A DNA stretch of 64,000 nucleotides from Lobosporangium transversale (Eukaryota > Mortierellomycota > Mortierellomycetes > Mortierellales > Mortierellaceae), in the NCBI RefSeq assembly GCF_002105155.1, contig NW_019029017.1, positions 248,001-312,000 on the forward strand, given 5' to 3'. Below the pieces are notes generated by a model. The model saw only the letters and a program-made list of their open reading frames with translations, did no database searches and had not been told where the DNA came from. Shown here piece after piece: positions 1-10,189 of this stretch; within the stretch, counting starts at the first letter, position 1, and every line of letters starts with the position of its first letter. The position numbers and the translations under genes were made by a program.

Positions 1-378
1 GAAACCAAGGACCCTTTTTTGGTCAAAATGCGTTGTGAGTGACGGCTCAATCTAGCATGACTTCTTACTGTAAACTATGTGAACGGAGTTTTTTTTTTTA
101 AAAGTGGTTATAGCCTACTTTGATTGCTACTGTAATCAGATGGAGATGGAAAAGGGAAAGAAATGAGCTTGACAGATGATTGTAATGTACTCATGCACAA
201 AAAAGAAAAAATATAGACCCATGGGACTCATGGACTGTTATATCACTCATCGTTGGGTAGGTCATTCGCCCAAAGAAATTGTGTCACCTTCTGAGCTGAG
301 CACAGTATGACAAAAAAAGTCACAAACCCCACCTTTTGGAACCTATGATGAATTGAATGATGAATGATTTCATATTTA
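1..378. other. Window edge and spacer 3' of the dihydrofolate synthase gene
   Basis: This AT-rich stretch holds short A and T runs and no open frame I can assign. It lies directly beyond the stop codon of the minus-strand FOL3-type gene, so part of it is probably that transcript's 3' untranslated region. Nothing else is visible. Confidence 0.5.
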
Positions 379-1875
379 TCATTTGCGCTGTTGCTGAACA
401 AGGCGAAACAGATCTGCTACAAGATACAACGATCCACAGAGGATCACCACATCATCTTCCTGACGCTGAGTCCCAACCCAAGCAAGTGCAGCCCTCAGAT
501 CTGTACCAAATGAACGTATCTCCAACGATCCCCAACAATTCTCCTTTTGTTGGTCCCGTCGCTGCGTCAAACGGTCGCAAACTTCCTGCGCAGCAATCGA
601 CGATACCCACGGCATGCCCTCTGGTGGAGTAAACTCCACTGCTGAGAACGTATTTGTTTCAGATCCTTGATTTTGTGGATGTAAATGTTGAAAGAGTAAT
701 ATATCAAACATTTCTTCAATATCTTTGCCCTTCGTTAATCCCACAATCCAATGTATTCTTGGTCGAATTCCCGATAACAGAGATCTCCTAGCGACATGCT
801 CATTCACAAATGAACGCAGTGCAACGGCTGCTGCAGGATTGTGAGCCCCATCGATCAACATCTGGCCGTTAACTTCCTTTGGTGCAACTGTATCCTCAAC
901 CCACTGCAACCTCCCTGGCCAAACCGTTTCCTCCATACCCTTGCGAATAGTTTCCTCTGTGATCTTTTGACTCCAAATCATATCGCTTTTATCGTTCTTT
1001 CGCAGCACATCAATCGCTCTAATAGCCGCAGCCGCATTCTCCAGCTGGAAGTCTCCCAGCAATGGTAACCAAAATTTAAATCCGTCATCCTCTAGCTCTG
1101 CCCAATGTCCTACTGGATTGTTGGACCTCAAACCAAACGAAGCGGCCTTTTCTGCGCTGATCAAACACGCCGGCTTCGCTTTAATAACTTTGTTCAATGG
1201 TAATCCTACACTTATGGCCTTATCTTCCAAAATTTTATAGACCTTCTCTCCCTCCACTTGAAAAGAAACGACAACAGGGACTCCCTGCTTAATAATCCCT
1301 GCTTTCTCTGATGCAATCTCTTCGATAGTGTTTCCCAATACAGTCCCATGATCCATTCCAATGGACGCAATTACACAAACTTTGGGATTTGGCACAACGT
1401 TAGTCGCATCCAATCGCCCACCTACGCCGACTTCAATTACTGCAATATCTACCCGTTCTTGTTCCTTCCCTGCCTTTAGCTGACGATTTGGATCATGGCT
1501 ACGACCGTAAGCAAACCAGTAAAACGCGACGGCGGTCAGAATCTCAAAGGAAGTCGCCTTCAACTCTAACTCCCTGTCTTTTTGCCTGACGACTTCAGTG
1601 ACATAGTCGTAATCGCTCTGAGATATGGGCTGATTATTGATCTGGATCGTGTCACGAGGAGTAATGAGATGTGGTGAATTGTAGCGACCTACACGGAATC
1701 CTGAAGCCTGAAGGATCGATGAAATGTAAGCACAAATGGACCCTTTACCATTTGTTCCTGCGACGTGAATTATAGGGTATGTGAGATGTGGGGCAAGATC
1801 ATATGCGTTTGCAGAGGTCGATGGGGGCTTGAGTGCTTCAAGCAATCGAGTAACACGATTTAATCCGAGATCCAT
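379..1875 (-). CDS. FOL3: Dihydrofolate synthase / folylpolyglutamate synthase family (FOL3-type)
   Basis: A single uninterrupted frame of 498 residues. The family ligates glutamate to dihydropteroate (dihydrofolate synthase) or to folates (polyglutamylation), using ATP. Visible family signatures are the P-loop HVAGTNGKGS near residue 37, the substrate-loop motif YNSPHLITPRD near 65, VGVGGRLDATNVV in the central ATPase domain, WPGRLQWVED at the domain junction and DGAHNPAA opening the C-terminal ligase domain. The N-terminus (MDLGLNRVTRLLE) starts almost directly before the P-loop, with no targeting extension, which resembles cytosolic fungal Fol3 rather than Met7. The ATG at the start of the frame is the natural start. 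The protein is somewhat longer than yeast Fol3, partly through a loop after the active-site region. An Fpgs role cannot be excluded from motifs alone. Confidence 0.9.
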   Translation of the reverse strand: MDLGLNRVTRLLEALKPPSTSANAYDLAPHLTYPIIHVAGTNGKGSICAYISSILQASGFRVGRYNSPHLITPRDTIQINNQPISQSDYDYVTEVVRQKDRELELKATSFEILTAVAFYWFAYGRSHDPNRQLKAGKEQERVDIAVIEVGVGGRLDATNVVPNPKVCVIASIGMDHGTVLGNTIEEIASEKAGIIKQGVPVVVSFQVEGEKVYKILEDKAISVGLPLNKVIKAKPACLISAEKAASFGLRSNNPVGHWAELEDDGFKFWLPLLGDFQLENAAAAIRAIDVLRKNDKSDMIWSQKITEETIRKGMEETVWPGRLQWVEDTVAPKEVNGQMLIDGAHNPAAAVALRSFVNEHVARRSLLSGIRPRIHWIVGLTKGKDIEEMFDILLFQHLHPQNQGSETNTFSAVEFTPPEGMPWVSSIAAQEVCDRLTQRRDQQKENCWGSLEIRSFGTDLRAALAWVGTQRQEDDVVILCGSLYLVADLFRLVQQQRK

Positions 1876-1981
1876 TTGTAATGTAGTTCAAAATTTGCAA
1901 AGAAAGGTGAATAAAAAAGCTTTCATAGATTTTCGTTATATTACGCCAAATTTTTTGTTTTAATTCTTTAAATGTGGAATC

Positions 1982-2905
1982 CTATGCGCGGGGATTCTCC
2001 TCAGGCTCCGGTTCGACGAGGCCTTCTTTAACTAACATGGACTCTAGTTCACCACTTTGGTGCAGATTAAGCATGATATCGCAACCTCCAATGAACTCGC
2101 CATTGATGTAAACTTGAGGAATAGTAGGCCATGATCTAATGTCATCAATAGTAAGCATAGGGTAACTTTAGTGTCAACATGAACACGACTTTTTTTTTTT
2201 GATCCAATGCAAATATTTCCTTTCACGACGTACGAGTATTCTTTAATACCGCTACGGAGCTCTTCATCAGCCAAGATATTGAAAGTTTTCAAGGACTTTT
2301 TCATATCGACACCTATTCATAATCGTTAATAAAATAAATCAATGACATGTCAGAAAGCTATTGATATCTTCTCATTTTCTATTTTTCCTCTCTTATTATT
2401 CAGATCGAACTCTTTCTTGAGTTTTTTACCTTGAACTGTAAGAATTTGCATGACTGCACGGCTAAATCCACACTATGAGATAAGAGTGTAGGTGTGAGCA
2501 TTAGTATTATGGCCGCATCAAATGCTGAAGGTTTTGTTTCTTATATGCTGCCTCTTTTACCTGAGGCATATCAGGAGTTCCTTTCATAAAGACGACAAGC
2601 TTGTTATTGTGTATTGCCTACCAAAAAAAAATAAAATAAAATAAAATAAAAATTAGTAGCTCCTTAATAAGGCGTAGTATTAAACTCATAAAAAAAAGCA
2701 AACATACATCCTCAATAGTCTTCTTGGTAGAATCGGAAAGGTGGCGGACAGCGAAGCTGGTAGCAGGAAGGACTGCACGGCGTGTTAAAAGTTGGCTGCT
2801 TGGACGGAGGGCCTACCAAAATTGATATAATGATGGAACATTTTTCAGTGCACTAGCCACCCGTACTCTGCTGAATTTCTCAAAGTTCCTTAGTAAAAAA
2901 AGCAT
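1982..2905 (-). CDS. GRX5: Mitochondrial monothiol glutaredoxin (GRX5-type), six exons
   Basis: Six exons (2867-2905, 2708-2812, 2561-2617, 2430-2472, 2234-2312, 1982-2135) join in frame into 158 residues, close to the usual Grx5 length. The N-terminus is rich in Arg, Leu and Ser ([20 protein letters not shown]), as expected for a mitochondrial presequence. The glutaredoxin fold follows: [18 protein letters not shown] carries the monothiol CGFS active site, split from MPQ by an intron. [19 protein letters not shown] gives the cis-Pro and glutathione-binding segment, and the end is Glu/Pro-rich. Grx5 proteins hold a glutathione-bridged Fe-S cluster and pass clusters from the Isu scaffold to acceptors in the mitochondrial matrix. 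Having five introns in so short a gene is notable beside the intron-free FOL3 gene. Function is secure from the CGFS core; exon 1 is the least certain part because the presequence is not conserved. Confidence 0.88.
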
Positions 2906-2970
2906 GCTCCAACGATTTATACCCATGTGGCAGTGCGAAGGAAACTCATGGTTGACAATGCGTGAATGCG

Positions 2971-3006
<36 letters not shown>

Positions 3007-3197
3007 ACGAGAAGAAGGATTCGATCCTCTCATTTGTCATGGTCTGGTCGGAATATTTGAACCCAACCTGGATTCATAAGCCAGCCACCCACATCATATC
3101 AATTCACTTAAATCCCTACTTCATTTTCTCTTGCTTCATTGGCAGATTATTATGTATTTTAATAACATTATTGTAAAATAGAAGAACACCAATATCA

Positions 3198-4799
3198 CTA
3201 TGACCAGTCCTCGCGTCGAAGCGTGCGAAGACTCTTTTTAGGAGCAATATTGCCAAATGATGCATATTCACCAGCATAGTCTTGTACACCTTCATTCGAG
3301 TTTCTGGGTGAATGTCTTGAAGGCTCACAATTATGCAACTCTCTATTGCTGGCGATTCGAGAGCTACTGGTGGATATGGATTCACCAGTTGCCACTGTTG
3401 ATGACATAGCTCTAGGAGATGCAGATCTTGCCGCATTATCCGGACCAAAGATATCACCGTCTCTCATATTACTGGACAGGATAGGTGAATCAGGCAGACC
3501 ACGAGGGTTATCGTTGTCGCGGAACTTTGCGTGTGGAGATTCCATTAAAGTAGGGTCTTGCAATCGAAAAGACTGAAGCGCTACATTTCGATCCTGAACT
3601 GAAGGAGGAAGGGCAGCGGAGGCGTAGGGATGATTTATGTCGGAATGGTCTATATTATGGTGCGTATACTGATCAACAGGGTTGATGACCCAGAGCTCTC
3701 CCTGTTGCATGTCGTGGTTCCAGACAGTGCTATTATACATGTTAGAATCATTGTAATAATCCTCCGGTGCAGTATCCACAGGTGGAGCATTGTTGTTTAT
3801 GCGTTGTGGTAAGTTTCGATCAAACGCAGCTCGATTTCTGCCCATCGAACTAGTCGTTGCATAATGGGCTGCCATAGGGAGGTGAGGAAGATCTTCGTGA
3901 TAAATAGCCGGATTGGAACGGTATGCCTGGTGCGAAGACGACCCTTCGTAGGGACCATAGCCACCACTGTTGTAGGTTTGTTGCTGTTGAACAGGATAAC
4001 CGGTATTAGACTGCATTTCATAGTTGTATACATCATCATATCCTCCTGAAGTTGTGCTATTTAGACCAATGGCCCCACCGCTCGTAGTGGGACTACTACT
4101 GGCTAGGTACCCATGGCTAGCATATTTCTTCGGCGTGTCACTCATTTCTTGAAGGGTATCAAAATTCAGCTCTCGGCTCTTATGGTGACGGCGATGATAG
4201 CAGATAATGCAAGAAGCGATGATAATGATCAGGGCCGTAATACCAATGATTGAACCCACGATAACGGGGACATTGGTAGGGCTAGAAGATGAAGAGCCAG
4301 CATCAGACGAAGCTTGGGGGGATTGCGAAGACGACTGTGAAATAGACGGAACTAAATCAGTAGTAATGGGATTGACTGGCTGAGTAGTTGAAGGGATGGA
4401 AGATAAAGTTGCAGAGCTGAAAGTAGTTGTTAAAGAGGGTATGGTGAAAAGAGTGGTTGTCGTTGTAATGGTCGTTGTGACTATGGTGGTTATTGGAATA
4501 ACGGTTGTAGTAGTGGTGGTTGAGAGAGTGCTGCTTGAGGGAGTAGTATTGATTGTGGTTGTGGTTGGAGAGGATACCATTGGCGTAGAACCATCAAAGG
4601 AGCTGGATGGCCTCCGAATGGTGCCTGAACTACTAGATGTGGTGCCCTATCAATGCAAGTTCTGATGAGAAAAAATAATATGTGTACCTTGAATAAGCAA
4701 GTCTTATGACCAAGTTTGAATCCATACCTGTGCCTCCACAGGATGCAGCACGGCCAGCATGACCAGAACAGACAAGCAAGAAGGAATGAAAGAAAGCAT
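3198..4799 (-). CDS. Thr/Ser-rich single-pass cell-surface glycoprotein (Mid2/mucin-like)
   Basis: Two exons (4728-4799 and 3198-4646) give about 506 residues. Exon 1 encodes a textbook signal peptide, MLSFIPSCLSVLVMLAVLHP followed by VEAQ, and ends exactly at that cleavage region. The ectodomain is almost entirely Thr and Ser (runs of TTTTT), suited to dense O-mannosylation. A single membrane span (VPVIVGSIIGITALIIIIAS) is followed by a basic stop-transfer segment (CYHRRHHKSRE) and a tail of about 280 residues with Tyr-, Asn- and Gln-rich stretches. This layout matches fungal wall-stress sensors of the Mid2/Wsc kind. I see no cysteine-rich WSC domain, so Mid2-like is the closest architectural description. 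Sequence of such proteins is poorly conserved, so the function is inference from architecture. Confidence 0.75.
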
Positions 4800-5726
4800 G
4801 GTTATCGAGGGCTTTGGAATCCCTTTTTATTTTATTTTCGAATTATTTTTTTTGGTGGTCGGTGGAATGAGTGGAGAAGGAATGTGAAGACAATTGCCAG
4901 AAGTTAATTCTGCAACAATGAGAATTGAACTGCTGGAATAATAACAATGAGATTTGGAGAGTGGAATGATATTTTGTCTTGGATAAGTTGTAGAAAGAGG
5001 AAGGACGAAAAAAGCAAAAAAAAAAAATAATAATAATAATAATAATAATATATAATGAAATAAATTGCTTTGATCCTGTTTCTGAGTCTTCAGTCTTCAG
5101 GGCGTTGCTGTTATTTTCTATTAAATAAATACATATTCAAATGTATAATAAATAATTCAAGTAAAATGTACATTAATGGAGACGTACCCTGTTTCAGAAA
5201 AGACGTCTCAATTAGCGAGTCGAGTCTTGTGGTTAAAGCCCCTGGAGATCTGATTGATCACATTGGCGAAATCTCCCAAGTACATGTAACACGAAATACC
5301 GTTCGACCTTTCAACTGATTTCATTCAGGGACCATCTTACATTCGTGATCTAGTCAAGGGAGAAGTGAATAGGCAAAGGAATGTATCAAAAGTATATGCA
5401 TGAGACATCTGCCAAAGTCCTTGATTTAACCTCCTTGGACATCTCAAGTACACTTTCATGGCCATGACAACAAATCAAAACTACCAAAGCCCTTAATACA
5501 TTCGAGTTATGCAATAATAATAATAAGAGGTCGTAATTAAGATAGTTAAGAGCGGTGGATGCATGCTTACTGTGCTTACTCTAGCATGCCCAGTTATGAA
5601 TGTACTGTGACACGAAGCAAAAACGTTATTGCATTTAGACTTTCAGAGGAGATCATGTCAAAAATAACATTGTTACATGTATATCTGTATAATATAAATA
5701 TTATATTTATGGCTGTGACGAGCACT
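4800..5726. other. Spacer: promoter of the surface glycoprotein and 3' flank of the GDSL hydrolase
   Basis: No supported gene. An (AAT)n microsatellite sits near 5029-5050. The rest is AT-rich sequence that should hold the glycoprotein promoter and the end of the GDSL hydrolase transcript, both on the minus strand. Confidence 0.5.
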
Positions 5727-6753
5727 CTAAAGCCAATTGAGAACAGCTTTGGCGATCTCCATTTGGATTTTGGCCGAAGGGTGGAATGCATCCCAAAAAA
5801 AGTGCTTGCCTGGATTTTTACATACATTCTTGTAGTCAATGCTGACACATCCATGTGTGACATCGGTGATGCCTAGACGCCTCAGCTCCTTGGGCTGGTA
5901 AAGATAAGCAAAAAACTTGGTCAAGTCGAAAAATGCTATTTTGGCCTTTTCTTTGTCATGAAAATTGCAAGTGCGGAGAGAACCTGGGCCTGCAAGACTG
6001 CCATATTCCTCCTTGACTTCAGCGGCAAAAATGCCAAACTCAGCTTGCTCTTCCTTGGCTTTTTTACTGTACGCATCGGCCAAAGAAGTGTTCGTAATGG
6101 CGTATGGAATCAATCCAATGTTCTGATTTTGAATTACTAGGATTCTTCGTGCACCCATTGACACGAGACGTTTGATACCGGTATGGATCCTGTCGACAAC
6201 AGCAGACGGATCCAAGGAGATGTCGAAAAAGAAGTCGTTGCCTTGAAAATTGATCACAAACACACTTTCAGCTATAGCCCTCTGAGCATATTTGGATGCA
6301 TAAATATCGAGCTGCTGAAGGAAGCCTGGGACAAGAATGTTCGAGTTTTGGCCAGTCAATCCTTGAACAAGATCTGAATCAGTAGTGGCACCTCCATAGG
6401 CATAGTTAACCACTTGGTAGTTCCTAGCTTTTACAACCTGGCAGAGCAAATACAAAGCGATATCAGTAGATATGTCTATTGGATACTTTTAAAGGGTATA
6501 CGACACTTTTTTCTAAGGAACGTAAGCGTGATCATACATAGTCGGGCCACGCAGGTCCATTGGAGAAGCGACCTTTGTAATAAAAAGGGGGAGGCCAGGT
6601 TTTGTTTGACAACTTGTAAACATTGCCAGATTCAGAAAATGAGTCTCCGAACACGACCAGTTTCTTGAGGGTGCATCGTACGGGCGTCGCGAGTGCTGAA
6701 GGCAGCGAAACTGCCACAGCGACAACAGTCATGAAGATGAATTTGACCAACAT
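5727..6753 (-). CDS. Secreted GDSL/SGNH esterase or lipase
   Basis: Two exons (6538-6753 and 5727-6437) join in phase 0 as [11 protein letters not shown] to give 308 residues. The chosen ATG starts a signal peptide ([20 protein letters not shown], then LATP); an upstream in-frame stretch would only add Phe-rich residues before it. The SGNH blocks are in order: block [11 protein letters not shown] with catalytic Ser at about 38, block [10 protein letters not shown] with the oxyanion glycine, block III FQGNDFF with the oxyanion Asn, and block [10 protein letters not shown] with catalytic Asp 288 and His 291. It is therefore predicted to be an active extracellular hydrolase. In fungi such proteins act on acyl esters, phospholipids or acetylated polysaccharides; the substrate cannot be read from the sequence. 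No membrane segment follows the signal peptide. Confidence 0.88.
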
Positions 6754-7285
6754 GGCTCTGAATAATGTGGAGTGTCTAAATGGATGGAAAAGGAATGAAG
6801 AAAAGAAAAAATTGTTCTTCAAGGTTTAGTTTTAGGTAAAAAAGAAAAAGGAAAAAGGAAAAAGGAAAAAAACTATTTTTACCACTTTTTTCTACCACCA
6901 TTTTTACTGTCAGTAAAGCATCGATCTCCAACTCACCCGATCAATCGTCCAAGCCCGCTCTCTTAGATCTAGACTCAACCAGTCGGGACAACGTGCTCAT
7001 AAAAAAAAAAATTGACGGAACGGACAGATTCCAGTCTGACCAAAATTCAGATCAATTGTGTGCTTGTCAACGATCACAAATGAGAGAAAGGTACCCATAA
7101 ACCCTCTTGAGTAGGCTTTGTCCATAGATGATATAAGATGCAGTGCCCGCCACAATTGTCTGAGTTTTTTGCTCTCCATATTTTATAATCTTTTATTGCG
7201 TGCTCACAACGAAGTGGATTAAGATTAAAAAAGTGAATGAACATAACAATACGAATAATAAGCAACATAACCCAGTCCTAGGGCT
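6754..7285. other. Spacer upstream of the GDSL gene
   Basis: AT-rich promoter-side sequence with a GAAAAAG(G) purine repeat near 6841-6870. No gene is supported here; the transposase relic begins directly to its right. Confidence 0.45.
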
Positions 7286-7900
7286 AACATCGTCACTTCT
7301 AGTGTGACAGGTTGGCGAAAGACTTGGGATCCCCTGCTTCTGTGGTGAATATCTGCCTAAATACCGCCAAAGATATCACAAGAAAATCAGCGGGCCGTGC
7401 GAGGAAGGTTGGCGGTAAATTGGCTCTACTTCTTAAACAAGAACTCTGGCGTAGTCTACCTAATTATTCTGTTGATGCTCAAAAGAAAGCCGACAAACAA
7501 CCCCAAAACCCTCTATCAGACACCACCATCAGGAGATGTCTCAAGAGAATTGGTATGAAGGCAGGAAAGATAGCGAAGAAGCCTTATCTTAAGAAGTAAC
7601 GCATAGGGAAGCGTCTCTACTCACATACACCAATGATAGACTCAAGATAAGAAAGCTGTCGTTCGGTCAGGTAGGTCCAAAATCAACCGTGTCTGCTTAG
7701 ATAGGATGAATTAGATCTAGGATGACCAAGAAGCCATCAATGAGCGGACTGCTCAAGGAGTAGTGAAGTTTAGTGGCAGGAGCCATGGTACGGAGCTGTA
7801 TTTCGTGGGGCGGGTCTGGCCGGGCCTGTAGGGTTGGGGAGCATAAAGGAAAACATATAAAGCACTAGCCGTATAAATCACCTCCGGGTGAAGCACTTTC
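7286..7900 (+). pseudogene. Decayed Tc1/mariner-type transposase
   Basis: An open frame at 7312-7599 gives a helix-turn-helix-like segment (LAKDLGSPASVVNICLN) and then LSDTTIRRCLKRIGMKAGKI plus AKKPYLKK, the pattern of the second DNA-binding helix bundle and basic linker of Tc1 transposases. After a stop the homology continues in shifted frames: SKINRVCLDR near 7675, matching the region after the first catalytic Asp (SDETKINR in relatives), then VVKFSG near 7765 and MVRSCISWGGSG near 7787, matching the GGGS-MVWGC block. Stops and frame changes separate the pieces, and I cannot find the second Asp (the NDPKH region) or clear terminal inverted repeats. The element is dead. The family call rests on motif order remembered from Tc1 relatives, not on an alignment. 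Confidence 0.65.
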
Positions 7901-8167
7901 TAGAGAGTATTAACATAGCTGACAAAACGACTTGATTACCTTTTAGTGATGATATTGACACTAGGAATGATGACATTGGCCCCACGGTTGGGTATGCTGT
8001 TTATTATTCATATCGCTATACTTACTCAGTTTTTTTTTTTATCTCAATCCAATTCGCTTTGAGGATGCAAAACATTTGATCAATTGTAGCGAGCATTGTG
8101 GTAACTATGGAGTGGTTCATTTGGTCGCGCCACAATTGGACGAAAATATATTTTTATTTACAAGCAA
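7901..8167. other. Spacer between transposase relic and OS-9 gene
   Basis: Short AT-rich interval, possibly containing the worn 3' part of the transposon and the OS-9 3' untranslated region. No open frame of interest. Confidence 0.4.
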
Positions 8168-10189
8168 TCACAACTCTGTTTTTCTCCGCTGCCTTTTATC
8201 TTCGTCCTTACCCTCGTCTTTCTCAGTACTCTTGGGCCTCTTGGGGCCCTCTAGCATATCCAACAAGGCCGCAAAGTCAACACTCGACAAAAACTCGGCT
8301 TCTTTGCTCTTTTCCTCGTCATCTTTAGACTGTCTTGCCAATTTCTTATCTTCTTCCTCAATGAGAGCATCATTGATCAGCTGTATAATATCTTTTTTAT
8401 TGTTGTTTTTCCTGGACAGCTTGCTGACATGCGTCTTTGACTTCGATTCAACCTCCTCCTCTATCCTTACATCATCCTTGCCTTTTGCTCCTGAAGTTCC
8501 GAAAATTGATTCTAGAAGCGACTCTACTTCCAAGTTCTGAGCTTGATCGTTCTTTTCCGCATTACTATCCGCAAATCTACCAATGCGTTCTATAGCCTCA
8601 ATTTGGCCCTGGCTCATATAAGGCTTCAATTCCTTAAAATATGCGTCGAACTCGGCGAGAAGGTCATCAAGCTGTTTACGCCTAGCAGCTGCTTCCGCCT
8701 CATCGATCAAAGAGGCCATCTCCTTAAAACCAGAGGGCATTTTGGTGCCGATAACATTGGTCTTGTCAATCAGAGTGTCCTCCTCTGTATGGAGTCGCTG
8801 CTGCCCAAGCTTAATCTGCGCATTTACCCCTTGAAATGCCATTGCTTCAGTCTTATCATCAACGGCCTCGGGAAGGGTAGCCTTATACTGTTGATATTGC
8901 TCATCCGAAACGATGCGCCTACAGTCGATTTTGTTGGCTTCCGGAGCTGGAATAAGCTCAAATGCTGGGTCTTTGCATAGTGCTGATGAGTAGATCACCA
9001 TTGTGTAAGTGCAGATAGAAGGCTCAGTGACTTGCTGAATGCGATCATCAACATTGGCGCATTGGAACTAACCAGAATCAGCGTGCAAAGGATCTGTGTG
9101 TAAGATTCTCTGGGAGAGCAATCTGGTGCGACATAAGAGTAAACAACAAGACTAAATATAGAGCAATCACTTGATATATTTACCTGAACTTCAACCTTTC
9201 GCGGTACGCCTGTGAGGTCGCAGATTTCACCATAGTCCCAATGTTGGACGAGGTATTTCCGCTCGTCGCTTGCGCCCAGATCTGTGGAAGTGGCGACACG
9301 CCTTTTTGATGATGCTGATGTTTGTCGCCCTATAGATTCGCCATTGTTTGGTTGTGCCTGAATCTCAGATTGCGCAGGCTGGTAATTTGCAAGGACATGT
9401 GTCGCAGCTTCACTGGTCGGCTCCCACTTCCCATTTACGTTGTGTGCGTGATACTGTCGGATGCGCTTCTTATGGCAGTATTCATAAGTCCAATATCCAT
9501 AGATCTATTATGCATTGCAGCGTTCATCAGTCACTGGAAAACTTTGTTCAATAGGGCTTTTTTTTTCTTTTTCTTTTTTTTAACTTATCATGACCATTGC
9601 ATACCATGTAGAGACAACGACCTGTCAAATGGTCTAGGAGTGCCAACCCTCGCCTGATACTTTGCTGCTTCTCCTCTTTCAACTCCTGAGGGGTCTTCTG
9701 AGGTTCTTCTTTGACTTCTTCAATGTGCGCCTCAGGGATGGAGCAGGTCCAGCGCTGACCATCAGTATCGGTCATAATTACGCTAGAAGCAGGTACCACG
9801 CTACGTATAGGAGATTCCTTGTCACTTTTGCCTCGATTCTGATCCTGTGTCTCGGGCTTGGCAGTTTCAATTTGAGGCATGTCTTTCACAAGCTTCAAAA
9901 GTCAGAAAACAAGCCGTTAATTTTTACTGTCTAGTGTAGCCTATAGGCTTTATAGAGGCACAGACATTACCTGCTGACGATGCATGTTTCCGAGTCGCAT
10001 TCTCTCGACGCCGACAGCAGATACTGGAACGAGCTCGTCCAGAAACTGCACATGGTATTGGGGGTGTGCAAGAAGGTCATTGAAAACAAATCCGGCCGAG
10101 TAACCCAAGCCTGCAGCAGGTGTGAAGAGGTAAAAAGAAACAAGGGCTGTGAATGACGCCTGGGATGGAGAAATGATCTTGAGCCTCAT
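8168..10189 (-). CDS. YOS9: OS-9/Yos9-type ER lectin with MRH domain and C-terminal KTEL
   Basis: Four exons (9971-10189, 9605-9892, 9184-9504, 8168-9067), all phase-0 junctions, give 575 residues. The start is the ATG opening a signal-like N-terminus (MRLKIISPSQASFTALVSFY). AHPQYHVQFLDE matches the segment before the MRH domain. The MRH (mannose-6-phosphate receptor homology) domain runs from about 160 to 310: LTGRCLYM, GYWTYEYC, QYHAHNV, QHWDYGEICDLTG, PRKVEVQFQC and ICTYTMVIYSSALC. OS-9/Yos9 reads trimmed N-glycans and hands misfolded glycoproteins to the Hrd1 ubiquitin ligase in ER-associated degradation. The tail of roughly 230 residues is acidic and Lys-rich and ends in KTEL, a variant of the HDEL/KDEL retrieval signal, which fits a soluble luminal protein. 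The Trp-Trp pair of animal OS-9 appears here as Tyr-Trp. Confidence 0.88.

Noticed and set aside
3013-3100. tRNA-like pieces: GGATTCGATCC hairpin and a CTGGATTCATAAGCCAG arm with a CAT anticodon-like loop
   Set aside because: The arms are in the wrong order and spacing for a tRNA, the T-arm loop is too short, and no D arm or matching acceptor stem can be found on either strand.
4396-4665. Val-rich open frame on the plus strand
   Set aside because: It is the antisense shadow of the Thr-rich ectodomain of the surface glycoprotein.
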